Source: Diadophis punctatus similis (lineage: Eukaryota; Chordata; Lepidosauria; Squamata; Dipsadidae). Taken from it: a stretch of 64,000 nucleotides of DNA. Location of the stretch: assembly GCA_023053685.1 (NCBI GenBank), contig JALIGW010000010.1:11173919-11237918 (forward strand), in the 5' to 3' direction. Positions 1 through 11,062 of the stretch are shown here, in pieces (position 1 is the first letter of the stretch; every line of letters starts with the position of its first letter). Both the position numbers and the translations under genes were made by a program. The notes under the pieces were generated by a model. The model ran no database searches, had not been told where the DNA came from, and was given only the letters and a program-made list of their open reading frames with translations.

Positions 1-60
1 GGCACTTATTGCGTAACTTTGAATGTTCATTAAGGGAATGCTCGTAACCCAGGAATTACG

Positions 61-171
61 AGTAGAGTAGAGTAGAGTAGAGTAGAGTAGAGTAGAGTAG
101 AGTAGAGTAGAGTAGAGCAGAGCAGAGCAGAGCAGAGCAGAGCAGAGCAGAGCAGAGCAGAGTAGAGTAGA
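61..171. repeat. Pentanucleotide microsatellite (AGTAG/AGCAG)n
   Basis: About 22 copies of a 5-base unit, AGTAG at both ends and AGCAG in the middle. It abuts the 5' LTR of Gypsy A. The far side of that element (20251) is also a pentanucleotide array, so the element appears to have inserted into one microsatellite. Bases 1-60 to its left match nothing else in the window. Confidence 0.95.
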
Positions 172-600
172 TGTCAGAATCCAGTGACTCTGCCATTCAA
201 AGAGAGAAGGGGGGGTCTTGGGTTTGATTTATCAGCATTGATTGGATCAACTGATGTTTACAACATATATCCAGACACCAGACATCTGGGAACCTCTTTA
301 TCTTAGGATAGGATTTATGAGGGGCAATGTAAGTTAGTTTGAAAGGAAAGGGCTCTGTGGGAACATACACTCATCCGGATTCCAGAGCAGAGGACTTTCA
401 CACCTTGTGTATTGGTCAGGATTTGCATTCTGCCTAAAGGGAGGGGCTCTAAGGTTTAAATGGACTTACTTTGCCTAAGGGTAATTAGATCTTGCTTTGA
501 ATGAATGGGTTGTTATCACAGCTGCTAATAAAGGAATCCTTTTGAACTACCTGGCTCAGAAGTTCGTACTTTGTAGGTGGATGGGGAGGCAATCCTTACA
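172..600 (+). repeat. Gypsy A 5' LTR
   Basis: 429 bp beginning TGTCAGAATCC and ending CAATCCTTACA, matched by 19823-20250. It contains a TATA-like box and a polyadenylation signal, described separately. Confidence 0.95.
455..532 (+). promoter_or_regulatory. Gypsy A core promoter, inferred start site and poly(A) signal in the 5' LTR
   Basis: TTTAAA at 455-460 is a TATA-like box. About 30 bases downstream, AGATCTTGCTTT (487-498) is exactly complementary to the 12 bases just after the LTR. In self-priming Tf1/sushi-type elements the mRNA 5' end pairs with the primer-binding site, so transcription probably starts near 487. AATAAA at 527-532 fits a poly(A) signal within R. In the 3' LTR both the complementary segment and AATAAA carry one substitution each. 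The start site is inferred. Confidence 0.6.
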
Positions 601-601
601 G

Positions 602-613
602 AAAGCAAGATCT
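602..613 (+). promoter_or_regulatory. Putative self-priming primer-binding site of Gypsy A
   Basis: AAAGCAAGATCT lies one base after the 5' LTR, where a tRNA primer site would normally begin with TGG. It is a perfect 12-base reverse complement of LTR positions 487-498. This is the arrangement known from Tf1 and sushi-ichi, where the folded 5' end of the mRNA primes reverse transcription. No TGG-type tRNA site is present next to the LTR. Confidence 0.65.
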
Positions 614-670
614 GCAAAATCGGTCAACCCAGAGAAGCAACTTTGCTCTACTGAGGGGACCGTGCAAACC

Positions 671-1900
671 ATGTCCGAGCAAAATCAGGAACAGGAGGAG
701 ACTGAATGCTGGGGGAAAACATCAACCACCACCCAGTCGGATGCCTGTTCTGTACTCCCCGTCAAAGAGTTTGAGGTAGTTTTTGAGACTCCTGAGAAAC
801 CCCGCTGGTCCATCGGCATTAGTAAAAAGGACAGCTGGGATGGGAGAACCAAAGAGTCACCCTTAATCGAGAGAATCAGAAACCATGGTGGGAATTGGAG
901 CTAGAAGCCCTCGTTGACAAGGAGAAACTCACCGAAGCACCGCTGAGAGAGGGATGTCTGAAGAGATACCTAGCCCAGCTGGTGATGGAAACTTTGGAAA
1001 ATCTCAACATCCGAGGGACCCCAGAACGGCGACTAAGGAGTGCTGGGAGCACAGCAACTGCTGAAGAGGCTGGGGGAGCCAACAACCTCCGGGAAGCCAG
1101 AATGCAAGTGGATGATGCAGCAGGGGACCCAACAAATCCTCCCAGGGCAGCACACGCATCGGCACCCCTTCCTAACCAACTCCAAGCCCCACAACTAGAA
1201 AGGGAAACTCCCCCTCTTGGAGTGAAGTTTGATGGGGATCTGCAACAATTAGGATTCTTCTTAACACAATAACTCACCTACATGTAAGAATATGGACATG
1301 AGTTCCAAACACAGGGATCCCGAGTGTGAGCGGTTACCCTAGCTCTGGAAGGAGCTGCTGCTAGATGGATGGTGACCCTACATAATGATAATGCACCTGA
1401 ACTGCGCACCTTTGACCGGTTCATGATGGCCCAAGATGACATTTCGAGGACCCACTGGCAGACCGCAAAGCATGCGATCGCATTAAGGTGGTGAAGCTGG
1501 GACGACGGCCAGTGGCAGAGTATACTGAAGAGTTCCGGGACCTCGCATGTCATCTAAACTGGCCAGAAGACATCCTGGTAAGCTGTTTCAAAGATGGACT
1601 GAGTGATGATCTATATAATGCCTGCGTGGCTAGGGGTGCACCGAATCACCTGCATGAGTGGTACCTCACTGCCGAAGAAGCGGAGATCGATATGGCCAGA
1701 AACCAGTACCGTACAGGGTGAACATGGAAGAAATCCCCATCCCAATGGAAGAAAGAGCCCTTCAGAAGGCAACAGGGGTTTTCTCTAAACCTCCAATCTG
1801 CTTCAAGTGCAGGAAGGAGGGGCACCGAGCACTTGAATGCCATTCCCAAACACCCGCCCAGAAACCTGAATGCCAAACGGGGGAGAGACCAGCGAGATCC
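671..1900 (+). pseudogene. gag: Gypsy A gag (capsid/nucleocapsid), frameshifted
   Basis: The first ATG after the primer site is at 671 and starts an MSEQNQEQEE-type N terminus. The capsid-type Retrotrans_gag region is recognisable at about 1225-1720, with a segment reading AEYTEEFRDLACHLNWPED. A CX2CX4HX4C zinc knuckle (CFKCRKEGHRALEC) lies at about 1799-1840. The product would form the particle and bind element RNA. The frame shifts near 900, 1270-1490 and 1700, with stops in the capsid part, so no complete Gag can be made. Confidence 0.85.
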
Positions 1901-2079
1901 ACCCAGCGCGGGAGGGAAATGGCCCTCAGGAGTAGCGAGATGGTAGAACCACCATCCCCCCTCTTTGGAGAGAACATCCTGGCATTTCAAAGGGAAGATC
2001 CAACATCATTCGAAAGCGACCCAGAGGATGAACCACTGGTAAGCAAACCAATTGAACCGCTTACCCTCTCTCTCAGACT

Positions 2080-2384
2080 ATTTATCCCTAACCAAGATGA
2101 GGGGAAAAATATCTCTGCATTAGTAGACTCAGAGTGTACCCGTTGCTTGATCAGCCCAACCCTAATCAGGGAGTTGGGGATCACAGTGAGAAAGCTGAGA
2201 AACCCCATCGCATTTTGCCAACTAGATGGGTCAATAGCAGGGGGGTAGCCATCTGCTTTTGCCATGGAACCCCTGAAAATAGGCATTGGGAGCCACGAAG
2301 AAAGACTTACATTTATAGTAGCACCTGGCATGGAATGGCCACTAGTCTTGGGACTTGCATGGTTGAAAAAGTGGAATCCAAAAA
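2080..2384 (+). pseudogene. pol: Gypsy A aspartic protease, 5' part of pol
   Basis: ALVDSECTRCLISP at about 2120 corresponds to the retropepsin active-site region; the family form here is DSE rather than the canonical DSG/DTG, as also seen in Gypsy B. After a frameshift near 2245 the C-terminal half continues with VAPGMEWPLVLGLAWLKKWN. The frame is cut at 2384 by the copia insertion and resumes at 16198, where IKFQMHVTFAEDPQIG follows. Closely similar proteins lie at 34593 (Gypsy B) and 63960 (- strand, Gypsy D). Confidence 0.8.
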
Positions 2385-2677
2385 TGACGGAATAAGAATT
2401 TACGGCTAGAGGTGATAAGATATTTTTCCCTTGAAAACTAATCCTTGTCAAAATAAAGCCCGACAATAAAGTCTAAGTAATAAAATATTTATTTTAGTAG
2501 AAAAGAATATAAAAAAACTATAATCCTAATAGCTACATTTCTGCAATTTAAGAATCACGTTCTCCCTCAACAGAGGACAGCAGCAGAAGAGAAAGAATGC
2601 AATGGACTGTTAGACATGCGCAGATCACTCATCACCTGTCTGCTTTTCTAGGAATGTCTGAGTATCATAGAGTATAG
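2385..2677 (-). repeat. Copia 3' LTR, first part
   Basis: Starts TGACGGAATAAG on the + strand and aligns with 15863-16140. It is interrupted at 2677 by a CR1 LINE, and the last 38 bases follow at 7751-7788. Two bases (CA) present in the other LTR are missing at the junction. Confidence 0.93.
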
Positions 2678-3646
2678 ATGGCGACGGAGGCAGACGCCTA
2701 GTCCCATCGCTGAAGACGGAGTGTAGGAAAAAGATCCAAAAACCTAGAGTTAGAGATAAGGCAGAAGCTATCAAAATAAGTCAATAGACATAAATTAGCT
2801 CCAAATATCACATATATCAACATCTAAAGGCTGGGACCAGCTGAACCCATAAAAAAAAGGGAGAGAAGAAAACATCCAACCACGTGGAGCCAGAAATAGC
2901 TGGAGGAACGAGGCTCGGCAAGGCTCAAAACTTCAGCAACTTATCTTCCTCGTTGAGAGAAGAAACAGGTATGCGTGACAGGGGGATCTGAATGAAAAGT
3001 GGATTGAGGACAAAAGCGAGTTGGTGTTAGAAGAGGGAGGAAAGAAAGAGTCTGGAAGAGAGGATTCCCATAGAAAGAACAGTGTGATCGGAGCAAAAGA
3101 GAGATCGGAGACAACAGGAGGTGGATCGATAAAATAATCCTTTACTTTGAAACGGTGGTGATACTGGACGGTGGAGGGAAATAAAGGACAGAAAGAACTT
3201 ACAGTAACTAAGCAGTTTTGAATGAGCGACATCTTGGAGGAAGGGAGAAAACCAGCACTTCTGGAAAGAAGGACGGGGGAAAAAATTTAAAGGGACCCTG
3301 CAAAAATAACCTGACTGTGGAGCGTAGAGGGGGGGGAAAGCCCCACTGACTTGTTGTCTTTAAAAAGGTGGAAAAACTGAGCTTAAAGGAAAGAAAAGAA
3401 CGGTGAAATATAAAGAGGATTTGGAAGGGTGTTATCTAAGCAGCAGAAGGAAGCTGGGGTATATCTACATTGAAAGATTAATAATAATTACAACTTAAAT
3501 TGAAGAGATATTGTTACTGATTTAATGAACATATTTACATTACATATTACTTAAACTATCTATATATCTATATCAGCTGAATTTTATATATTATAGGTAT
3601 TATATGCATTAATTACTAATTAATTAAAACAAACTAATTAGTGACC
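2678..3646 (+). other. CR1-1 5' leader
   Basis: Purine-rich 969-bp leader starting ATGGCGACGGAGGCAGACGC, with no open reading frame I can support. It shows no visible similarity to the leader of CR1-2 (51502-52699), although the two copies match from about 3735/52705 onward. AT-rich sequence at 3480-3640 precedes the ORF1 ATG at 3647. Confidence 0.7.
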
Positions 3647-4746
3647 ATGTCAGGCACAACCCAAAAAAACACCGCCACCAAATACCCACAAATAAAAGAC
3701 ATCGAAAACAGCAGCAACCCAAACAACCCCAGCACACAAGGAACAGACTCTATTGTGACCTGCAGAGCATGCTCCATGTACACTCATGCCCACAGAACTC
3801 CAAAACTACATATGTACCAAATGCAAACTAATCAAATTACTAGAAGAAAAAGTAGAAGATCTAGAGAAAAACCTAAACACCATCAAACTCAATCAACAAA
3901 ATGAGAAACCCCAAACCTCACAAAAAGAACATGCACAAAAAGAACATAAAAATGACCAAGCAACTTCCACTACAGGTAACCCCCCCAGAGGAAGAAAGCA
4001 GATGGACACATGTCACCCACAGAAAAAAACACAAACCAAACACAAAACCACAGTCCAAACCAACCCACCCAGACCCAACCCCACTGACTCTAAGCAACCA
4101 ATACCGGGGACTTCCAATAGAAGATAACGCACAGACACACAGAAAAGAAACACCAGAAAGAACGCTCAACAAAGCAGCAGCACCAAACACCACTACAACA
4201 CAGAAAGAAACTCCCCAAACAACCCCAAGCAAAAAGAAAAGACGAGTACTGGTAATAGGAGATTCAATCCTCAGAGGAACTGAACCCGCCATCTGTAGAC
4301 CAGATAACCAATCCAGAGAGGTATGCTGCCTTCCAGGAGCCAAAATCATAGACGTAGCAGAGAAAGTAACCAAAATAATAAAACCCACAGACTATTACCC
4401 CCTACTATTACTCCATGTAGGAACAAATGACACAAAAAAGAACTTGAAAACAATACAGAACGACTATGAGCAACTAGGCAAGAACGTCAAAAACCTAGGT
4501 GCGCAAGTAGTCTTCTCATCCATACTACCAACAAGAGGACAACACCCAGCAAGGGAACAAAGAATCCTACAAGTAAACCACTGGCTAAAGGGTTGGTGTC
4601 GCCAAAAAGACTTTGGATTCCTAGACCATGGACTGCACTACCTCCAAGATGGACTTTTGGCAAGGGACGGGTTACATCTCACAAAGATTGGGAAGAATGT
4701 CCTCGGAAAAAGACCGGCCCAACTTGTCAGGAGGGCTTTAAACTAA
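3647..4746 (+). pseudogene. CR1-1 ORF1: zinc-finger/coiled-coil protein with SGNH esterase-like domain
   Basis: The N terminus holds a CX2C...CX2C zinc-finger-like segment (TCRAC ... about 3757-3815), then a short heptad-like stretch (LLEEKVEDLEKNL) and a basic, Pro/Thr-rich linker. The C-terminal half is an SGNH-hydrolase-like fold: GDS block VIGDSIL at about 4252, HVGTND at about 4414 and DGLHLT at about 4666, giving Ser, Asn and Asp/His candidates. In CR1 this protein is thought to bind RNA or membranes. A frameshift near 3790-3830 separates the zinc-finger part from the rest; the part from 3901 is open. Confidence 0.88.
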
Positions 4747-7671
4747 AATCGCGAGGGGAGGGTGACCAATCTACAGGATCCCCGGGGCCCAACTCCAAGC
4801 ATGGACCCCAAGCAAACAAAACAAACAATGAACCAAAAAGGGATGGGGAAGAAAACAAACTCAAACGACAAATAAGAGACAAAGAAAGAACACCCACAAC
4901 CAGGCACAAAGAACTCAAATGCCTCTACACAAATGCACAAAGCCTAGGGAATAAACAAGGTGAACTTGAAATATTAATGCACGAAGGTACACATGACATA
5001 GTCGGAATAACAGAAACTTGGTGGGATGAATCACACGATTGGAACACACAGATAAAAGGATACAAACTCTTCAAAAAAACCAGATCACATAAAAAAGGAG
5101 GTGGAGTTGCACTGTATATAAAGGACCACTATGTAGCTACAGAGCTACAAGTAACCAAGGAAGAAAACCCATTAGAATGCATATGGGTCAACATAAAAGA
5201 AAAAAAGAACAACACAACAATAGGAGTATACTACAGACCACCAAACCAAACAGAAACAATGGACACCCTTTTTACCAACCAGCTAAAGAACATATACAAG
5301 AAAAACAACATTGTAATAATGGGAGACTTCAACTACCCGGAGATCAACTGGAAAACTAACTCAGCACCAAGTGAGAAATCTAACAGATTCCTAACCAGCC
5401 TAGCTGACAACTTCATTGTCCAAAAAGTGGAGGAGGGAACTAGAGGGGCAGCCATACTGGATTTAATACTTACAAACAGAGAAGAAACAATAGAAGGAGT
5501 TGAAGCTGCAGGAACACTTGGCGAGAGTGACCACGTAATACTAAAATTCACCATAAAGCAAACACAAATAACTGAACATAACAACACCTATATCCCAGAC
5601 TTCAAAAAAGCCGACTTCAATAAACTCAGAGAAAACTTGGGGAAGTTCCCTTGGATGAAAGTACTAAAGGGTAAAACAACTCAAGAAGCCTGGGAGATCT
5701 TAAAAACACGATCTTAAAAGCCCAGAACACCACAATACCGATGAGGAAGAAAAACAAGAAATCCAAAAGGAAACCAGCATGGCTAAACAAAGACCTCACC
5801 GATAAACTGAATGAAAAAAAAGATAAATACAAAAAATGGAAAGAGGGGCACATAACCAAGGCAGAGTACCAACAGACAGCCAGAATCTGTAAAGAAAAAA
5901 TCAGGACAGCAAAGGCCCAGAATGAACAAAGACTCGCAACAAAAGTCAAAGACAACAAAAAAAGCTTCTTCCAACACATAAACAACAAGAAAAAAAATCA
6001 AAGAAACAGTTGGTCCACTAAGGAGAGAAGATGGCAAAGAAGTAACAGACAACACAGACAAAGCAGAGCTACTGAACACATTCTTCGCATCAGTCTTCAC
6101 ACAAAAGGAAACTGCAGCTCAACTACCCAGCAACACAAATATAAAAAACAGATTCGAAGCAAGACTCAACCTAAGCAAAAATACAGTAAGAGATCACCTA
6201 TCTGAACTTAATGAACACAAAGCACCAGGACCTGATGGATTACACCCCAGAGTCCTAAAAGAACTAGCAGAAGTTATTTCAGAACCACTGCACCACATCT
6301 TCCACAAATCCTGGAACACAGGGGAACTCCCCGAGGACTGGAAAAGAGCTGATGTGGTCCCCATCTACAAAAAAGGTAAAAAAACAGACCCAGGAAACTA
6401 CAGACCAATCAGCCTAACATCAATACCTGGGAAAATACTGGAAAAAATAATTAAAAACCAGATCTCACATCATCTAGAAACAAACCAAGTAATAACCAAC
6501 AGCCAACATGGATTTGTTAAGAACAAGTCATGCCAAACCAACCTCATTTCATTTTTCAACACTGTGATCAAATTAGTAGACCAGCGAAATGCAGTAGACA
6601 TCATATACCTGGACTTCAGCAAAGCATTTGACAAAGTAGACCACAACCTACTTCTTCATAAGCTAGAAAAAAGCGGGATAGACAGCTACACAACCTGATG
6701 GATTAACAACTGGCTGACCAACCGTACCCAACGAGTAGTCCTCAATGGCTCTAAGTCCACATGGAGAGAAGTAAGCAGTGGCGTACCACAAGGTTCCGTC
6801 CTAGGCCCAGTACTCTTTAATATCTTCATAAATGACCTAGATGAGGGAATAGCAGGAGAACTAACCAAATTTGCAGACGATACCAAGCTGGCGGGAGTAG
6901 CAAACACCCCACAGGACAGACTCAAAATCCAGAGGGACCTTGACAGACTCGAACACTGGGCCCAAACAAATAAAATGAAATTTAACACGGAGAAAAGTAA
7001 AATTCTACACCTAGGTAAGAAGAATCAAAAATACACATACAAACTGGGTGAAACCACACTCAATAGCAGCGATTGCAAGAGGGATCTTGGAGTCTTGGTA
7101 GACAGCCAACTAAATATGAGCCAGCAGTGTGCAGCAGCAGCCAAAAAGGCCAACGCAGTCCTGAGCTGCATAAATAGAGGGATACAATCAAGGACCAGAG
7201 AGGTACTAGTACCACTCTATAAAGCCTTGGTCAGACCACACCTAGAGTACTGCATCCAGTTTTGGTCACCACACTACAAAAAAGACATTGAAACCCTAGA
7301 GAAAGTGCAGAAGAGAGCAACCAGGATGATAAAGGGTCTGGAAAATAAAACATACAAAGAGCGGTTGCAGGAACTGATTGGCCAGTCTGGCGAAGAGAAG
7401 GACCAGGGGTGACATGATAGCAGTGTTCCAATACTTGAGGGGATGCCACAGAGAGGAGGGGAGCAGGCTGTTCTCTATAGCACCAGAAAGCCAAACAAGG
7501 AATAACGGATGGAAGCTGACCAAGGAGAGATTCAACCTGGAAGTGAGGAGAAACTTTCTGACGGTGAGAGCGATCAACCAGTGGAACAGCTTGCCAGCGG
7601 AGGTTGTGAGAGCCCTAACACTTGCGACCTTCAAGAGGAGACTGGACTGCCATCTGTCTCAAATGGTGTAG
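4593..7671 (+). pseudogene. CR1-1 ORF2: endonuclease plus reverse transcriptase
   Basis: ORF2 overlaps the end of ORF1 in another frame. The endonuclease runs from about 4911 (YTNAQSLGNK, ITETWWDE, IMGDFNYPEINW, GESDHVILKF). The RT follows with APGPDG at about 6225, [30 protein letters not shown] and the catalytic FADD at about 6870-6881, then the CR1 C-terminal region ending at a TAG at 7671. These nick target DNA and copy the RNA from its 3' end. Breaks include a frameshift near 5712, another near 5995, a TGA at about 6696 and a short deletion near 7375. Confidence 0.92.
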
Positions 7672-7750
7672 GAACTCCTGCTTGAGCAGGGGGTTGGACT
7701 AGATGACCTACAAGGTCCCTTCCAACTCTAATAATAAATCTAAATCTAAA
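7672..7750 (+). other. CR1-1 3' terminus
   Basis: Conserved CR1 3' end with GGTTGGACTAGATGACCT and CCCTTCCAACTCTAAT, the RT recognition region of the family, followed by a TAAATCTAAATCTAAA microsatellite-like tail rather than poly(A). Matched by 61439-61514. Confidence 0.9.
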
Positions 7751-7799
7751 TATGAGCACAGCTGACAATCAAAATTCACATCGTGATACCCCTTCTTTG
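7751..7799 (-). repeat. Copia 3' LTR, second part, and polypurine tract
   Basis: 7751-7788 completes the LTR interrupted at 2677. On the - strand the bases just before the LTR (7799 to 7789) read CAAAGAAGGGG, a polypurine tract in the position expected for second-strand priming. The LTR terminus here reads TATCACG, one base from TGTCACG in the other LTR. Confidence 0.85.
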
Positions 7800-7959
7800 T
7801 CAGTTGAGGGAATATGAGGTATTACTCAACACACATTAATTTTCGTAGGTACTCATGTTGAACTGCTGGCAATGGCTTGTTTAAAATGTCAGCTATCTGA
7901 TATTTTGTTGACACATGCTCTAATTTTACAAGACCTTGTCTTACTGACTCTCTAACATT

Positions 7960-8362
7960 TTAATAACAAATGTCAATGTGTTTGGACGTTGAACCCGTGA
8001 AGCATGTTTTTGAAATATAAACTACTGATTGATTGTCTTCCATCATAATGATTGGTTGAGTCGGTTTTGTCCAGATATCTGTAACTAGGGCATCAATCCA
8101 GGTTAAGGAATTACATGCGTCTGAAACAAAAGCATATTCAGCTTCAGTTGAAGAACAAGAGACAAAACTCTGTTTTCTCACATTCCAGTGAACTGGGCAT
8201 CCATTCAGGAACATTATGTAACCTGAAGTACTTTTTCTTGATTCTTTATCACTTGCCCAATCGGCATCTGCATAACAATATAATTCTGCAAAATCTGTGT
8301 ATGTAAGTTCTAGCTTCAATTTTAAACGTTGAGTATATTTTAGGTACTTCAATAACTTCTTA
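7960..8362 (-). pseudogene. pol: Copia RNase H, C-terminal part of pol
   Basis: The protein contains the copia RNase H signatures YADADWASDKESRKSTSGY and SCSSTEAEY, and ends near HIDICY. It continues the RT frame that breaks off at 11080; removing the HAL1-like insertion and one copy of its 17-bp duplication joins HWSCIKKLLK to YLKYTQRLKLKLE. It degrades the RNA strand of the RNA/DNA hybrid. A stop follows before the usual C-terminal end. 7800-7959 is the degenerate rest of pol and the region before the polypurine tract. Confidence 0.9.
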
Positions 8363-8532
8363 TTTTTTTTATTCAAAAAGTTTTATTAGTACAAAGTACA
8401 AACATTTTTTTCTCTTTTCTCCCCCCCTTCCCCCCAACCCTCTCCCCCCCTTACCCTCCCCCCATCCCCCCTCTCACCCACCCACCCAACTTCCCAGAAA
8501 AAGCACAGGGTATAATATTCAATAAAATAAGA

Positions 8533-9240
8533 TTAAAATATACTAACAAATTATTAATTTCAAAATTTCTCTAGATCTTTAACTCCTTGTTACTCAAAAC
8601 CTTTTAAGCATAGTCTAAAAATCAGGCATATTATTAATCAACTAACATTTCAATATATCAAACTGTTAATTTATTCCACTATGTATCTTTCATTTATATA
8701 GTCTTTAAGATATAATAATAAAAAGAAGAGAAAGAAGAAATCTTTCTTTCACCATTTCAACCAGATACACAACCATCAACGTCATTTCCTCAATGATAAA
8801 TAAATCTTCCTTCTTCCGACACTATACCTCCTTGATAAACATAAAATTAAAATATACTAACAAGTTATTAATTCCAATATTTCTCTAATTCATTAACCCC
8901 TTATTACTCAAAACCTTTTAAGCATAATCTAAAAATCAAACACATTGTTAATAACCTAACATTCCAATATATCAAATTATTAATTTCACAATTATTCTAA
9001 ATCTTTAATTCCATATAACTCAAAACCTTTTAAAAGTAGTCAAAAAGAAATTTTTTAAAACCAATCCTCTATGTGTCTTTCATTTATATAATCTTTAAAA
9101 TATAGTAATAAAAAGAAGAGAAAAAAAAGATGAAAAGAAGAAAAAAAAGAGGAAGAAGAGAAAAAAGTCTTTCTTTCACCATCTCGGCCAGATGCACAAC
9201 CATCAGCGTCATTTCCTCGATAATAAATGGATCTTCTTAC
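8533..9240 (-). repeat. Internal tandem duplication in the HAL1-like 3' region
   Basis: A unit beginning TTAAAATATACTAAC recurs at 8533 and 8847 (314-bp offset), with the block CCATCA(A/G)CGTCATTTCCTC repeated at the end of each. ACTCAAAACCTTTTAA occurs three times, so a partial third copy is present within the second. The copies are clearly diverged. A low-complexity pyrimidine stretch (8411-8480) lies between the duplication and the poly(A) end. Confidence 0.8.
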
Positions 9241-9410
9241 TGCAAAATACCAATTTTTATTCTTTTCTCCATCTGGCCTATGACTACCCATATTAAGACC
9301 AAGTTCTAATCATTCCTTCTTCTCATTCGAACTTTAGATCTGACTCTTGCGCCCACTTGTGGTTTGGTAATTTTTTGAGTTGTCAGCTTAAGTTGTTGTT
9401 GTCTTGATAC

Positions 9411-10346
9411 TTAGATACATGTAGCCGCTGCTCTAGTCGGACTCTGATCCTCTGTCTCTTCTTCCACATTATGAATATCACTCTGGTTCTGTAAATCACC
9501 TTGACTCATCAAAACTCCTCCCATTTGGACAACTGTCGTTGATTCTCCTCTCTCACCTTCCATTGCTTCCTTCATTCTTCTTCCTTCTGGTATTTTGGAT
9601 ATATCAGCCTTTAACACTTTTACATAAAAATCAGTTGCTTTCAATATCGTATTGAGACGATATCTCTTTTCCAGATGTATCACTGCTATCCCAGTTGGAG
9701 CCTCCCATCTATACTATATTTGCTGTTTTTTCAACTCATCCACCAGAAAGGCATAATCCTTTCTGGCTCTCAACATTTTAGGAGGAATTTCTTTCAATGT
9801 CATTGCTTCCTGTCCATCTACCTGAAGCTTGTTCTTGAAAGTCGCCTGTAGAATTTCATTACATAGTGTCCTTGTAGTAAAATATATTACAATATCTCTT
9901 GGCAGATGTTTCTGTTTAGCAATCCAAGAATTAACACGATATATTTTATCAATTTGCATACCCAATTCCTCTTTTGTCACTCCTAATGTGTGCACAAATG
10001 CGTCCAACATCCTTTCTCTTAGATCTTCTTGTTTTTTCTCTTTTACACCTCTTACTCTTAAAGCAAACTCCATATTTCTATATTGAATCATTAACACCTC
10101 AGCTTCATAATTTTCAATATTATTTTGAGTCTTTGCTATATCTTCACCCAAAGTTATCACAAATTGTTTAATTTCTTCCACCTCCTCCTCCAAAATTTCC
10201 ATATTTCCTACCAGTCCTTTAAATGCAAATATCATATCATCCCTTAATTGCTGGTGTCGAGTAGCAATCTCCTCTGAAACAGCCTGTATTTTTTCATTAA
10301 TTTCATTAATTTTTAGGTTAAATTCCATAACAAGTTCATTCTTCAT
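9411..10346 (-). pseudogene. HAL1-like L1 ORF1 protein (nucleic-acid chaperone type)
   Basis: About 311 codons with one in-frame TAG near 9711, after KKQQI. The N-terminal third is a heptad-rich coiled coil (KINEINEKIQAVSEEIATR). The middle reads MEFALRVRGVKEKKQEDLRE, the RRM start of L1 ORF1 proteins, followed by IDKIYRVNSW and LPRDIVIYF. After the stop the C-terminal domain continues with EKRYRLNTILKATDFY. L1 ORF1p forms trimers that coat the RNA. The amber codon is the only visible lesion, so it may be young, or ORF1 may no longer matter. Confidence 0.88.
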
Positions 10347-11062
10347 AACTTTTAAAGCTTCAAATAACTTTTCAGGTGTTAAAGTCTGTGGGGGTGTTGA
10401 TTAGTGAGTGGGTTGCATTCTTGAAGTATAAACAGGAGGGTGCTCAAATCCTTTGTTAAAAACAGTCTTTCCAGGTTTTAAACCCATTTAAGATTTAAAG
10501 TTAAACTTTTTGTTTTAATCCAAAATCAGAAAGAGAAGAGAGAGTTCATCAAAGTCAGGCATTTTCAGGCAAAGGGCTGCTAGCGAAATGAAACTTTCCT
10601 TTTAACTTTCACTTTCACGCCCTTTGAAGCTTCAATTGCCATTTTGTTACTCTTTACTCAATTAATCATTTCCGAAATAGAAAGTCAACTTTGGAGTTAA
10701 GTTAAGATACTTGCATGATGATCCCAGCCTCCTGTCTTTTTCTGTCTGCTGTAATCAAATTGTTAAAAATCCCATATTGAAGGCAGAATTGGTCGCTGCA
10801 TCTTGCTCCCCAAAAGCGGAGGCGTCCCAGGTCCCGGAGCAGATGACAGGCTGCCTGGGGAGCCCTCACCCTTCGCGCCCCAGATTTTCTCCTGGGGCAC
10901 TAGGGGGGCTCTACCCTCACCTGTCGGCTCTCATCTCTCCCCTACACCCGGGGAGAAGATTTTCAAGCCACCAGACAGCTGTTCTGGCGGCTTTACGGAG
11001 CCCGGGATTAGGCACTCGAAGAGGAGTGTCCTCGATGCATCGGAGCCAACCGGAAGTCCCCC

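Larger units (their letters stand above)
2678..7750 (+). mobile_element. CR1-1: near full-length CR1 LINE
   Basis: About 5.07 kb inserted in the copia 3' LTR. It has a 5' leader (2678-3646), ORF1 with an SGNH esterase-like domain, ORF2 with apurinic-type endonuclease and RT, and the CR1 3' end (GGTTGGACTAGATGACCT at about 7692) followed by short TAAATC repeats. There is no clear target duplication, as is usual for CR1. A second copy of the same family lies at 51502-61514. Frameshifts and stops make both copies defective. Confidence 0.92.
8363..11062 (-). mobile_element. HAL1-like L1: ORF1-only LINE with poly(A) end
   Basis: 2.7 kb bounded by a perfect 17-bp target duplication, ACTTCAATAACTTCTTA, at 8346-8362 and 11063-11079. 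The A-rich 3' end is at 8363 on the - strand and the 5' end (GGGGGACTTCCGGTTGGC) at 11062. It has a GC-rich 5' leader, an L1-type ORF1 and about 1 kb of AT-rich sequence, but nothing resembling L1 endonuclease or RT. That is the structure of half-L1 (HAL1) elements in mammals. It must have been mobilised by another L1. Confidence 0.85.

Noticed and set aside
876..1277. 133-codon frame on the - strand
   Set aside because: It is antisense to the Gypsy A gag and low in information; the gag sense frame is supported by family matches.
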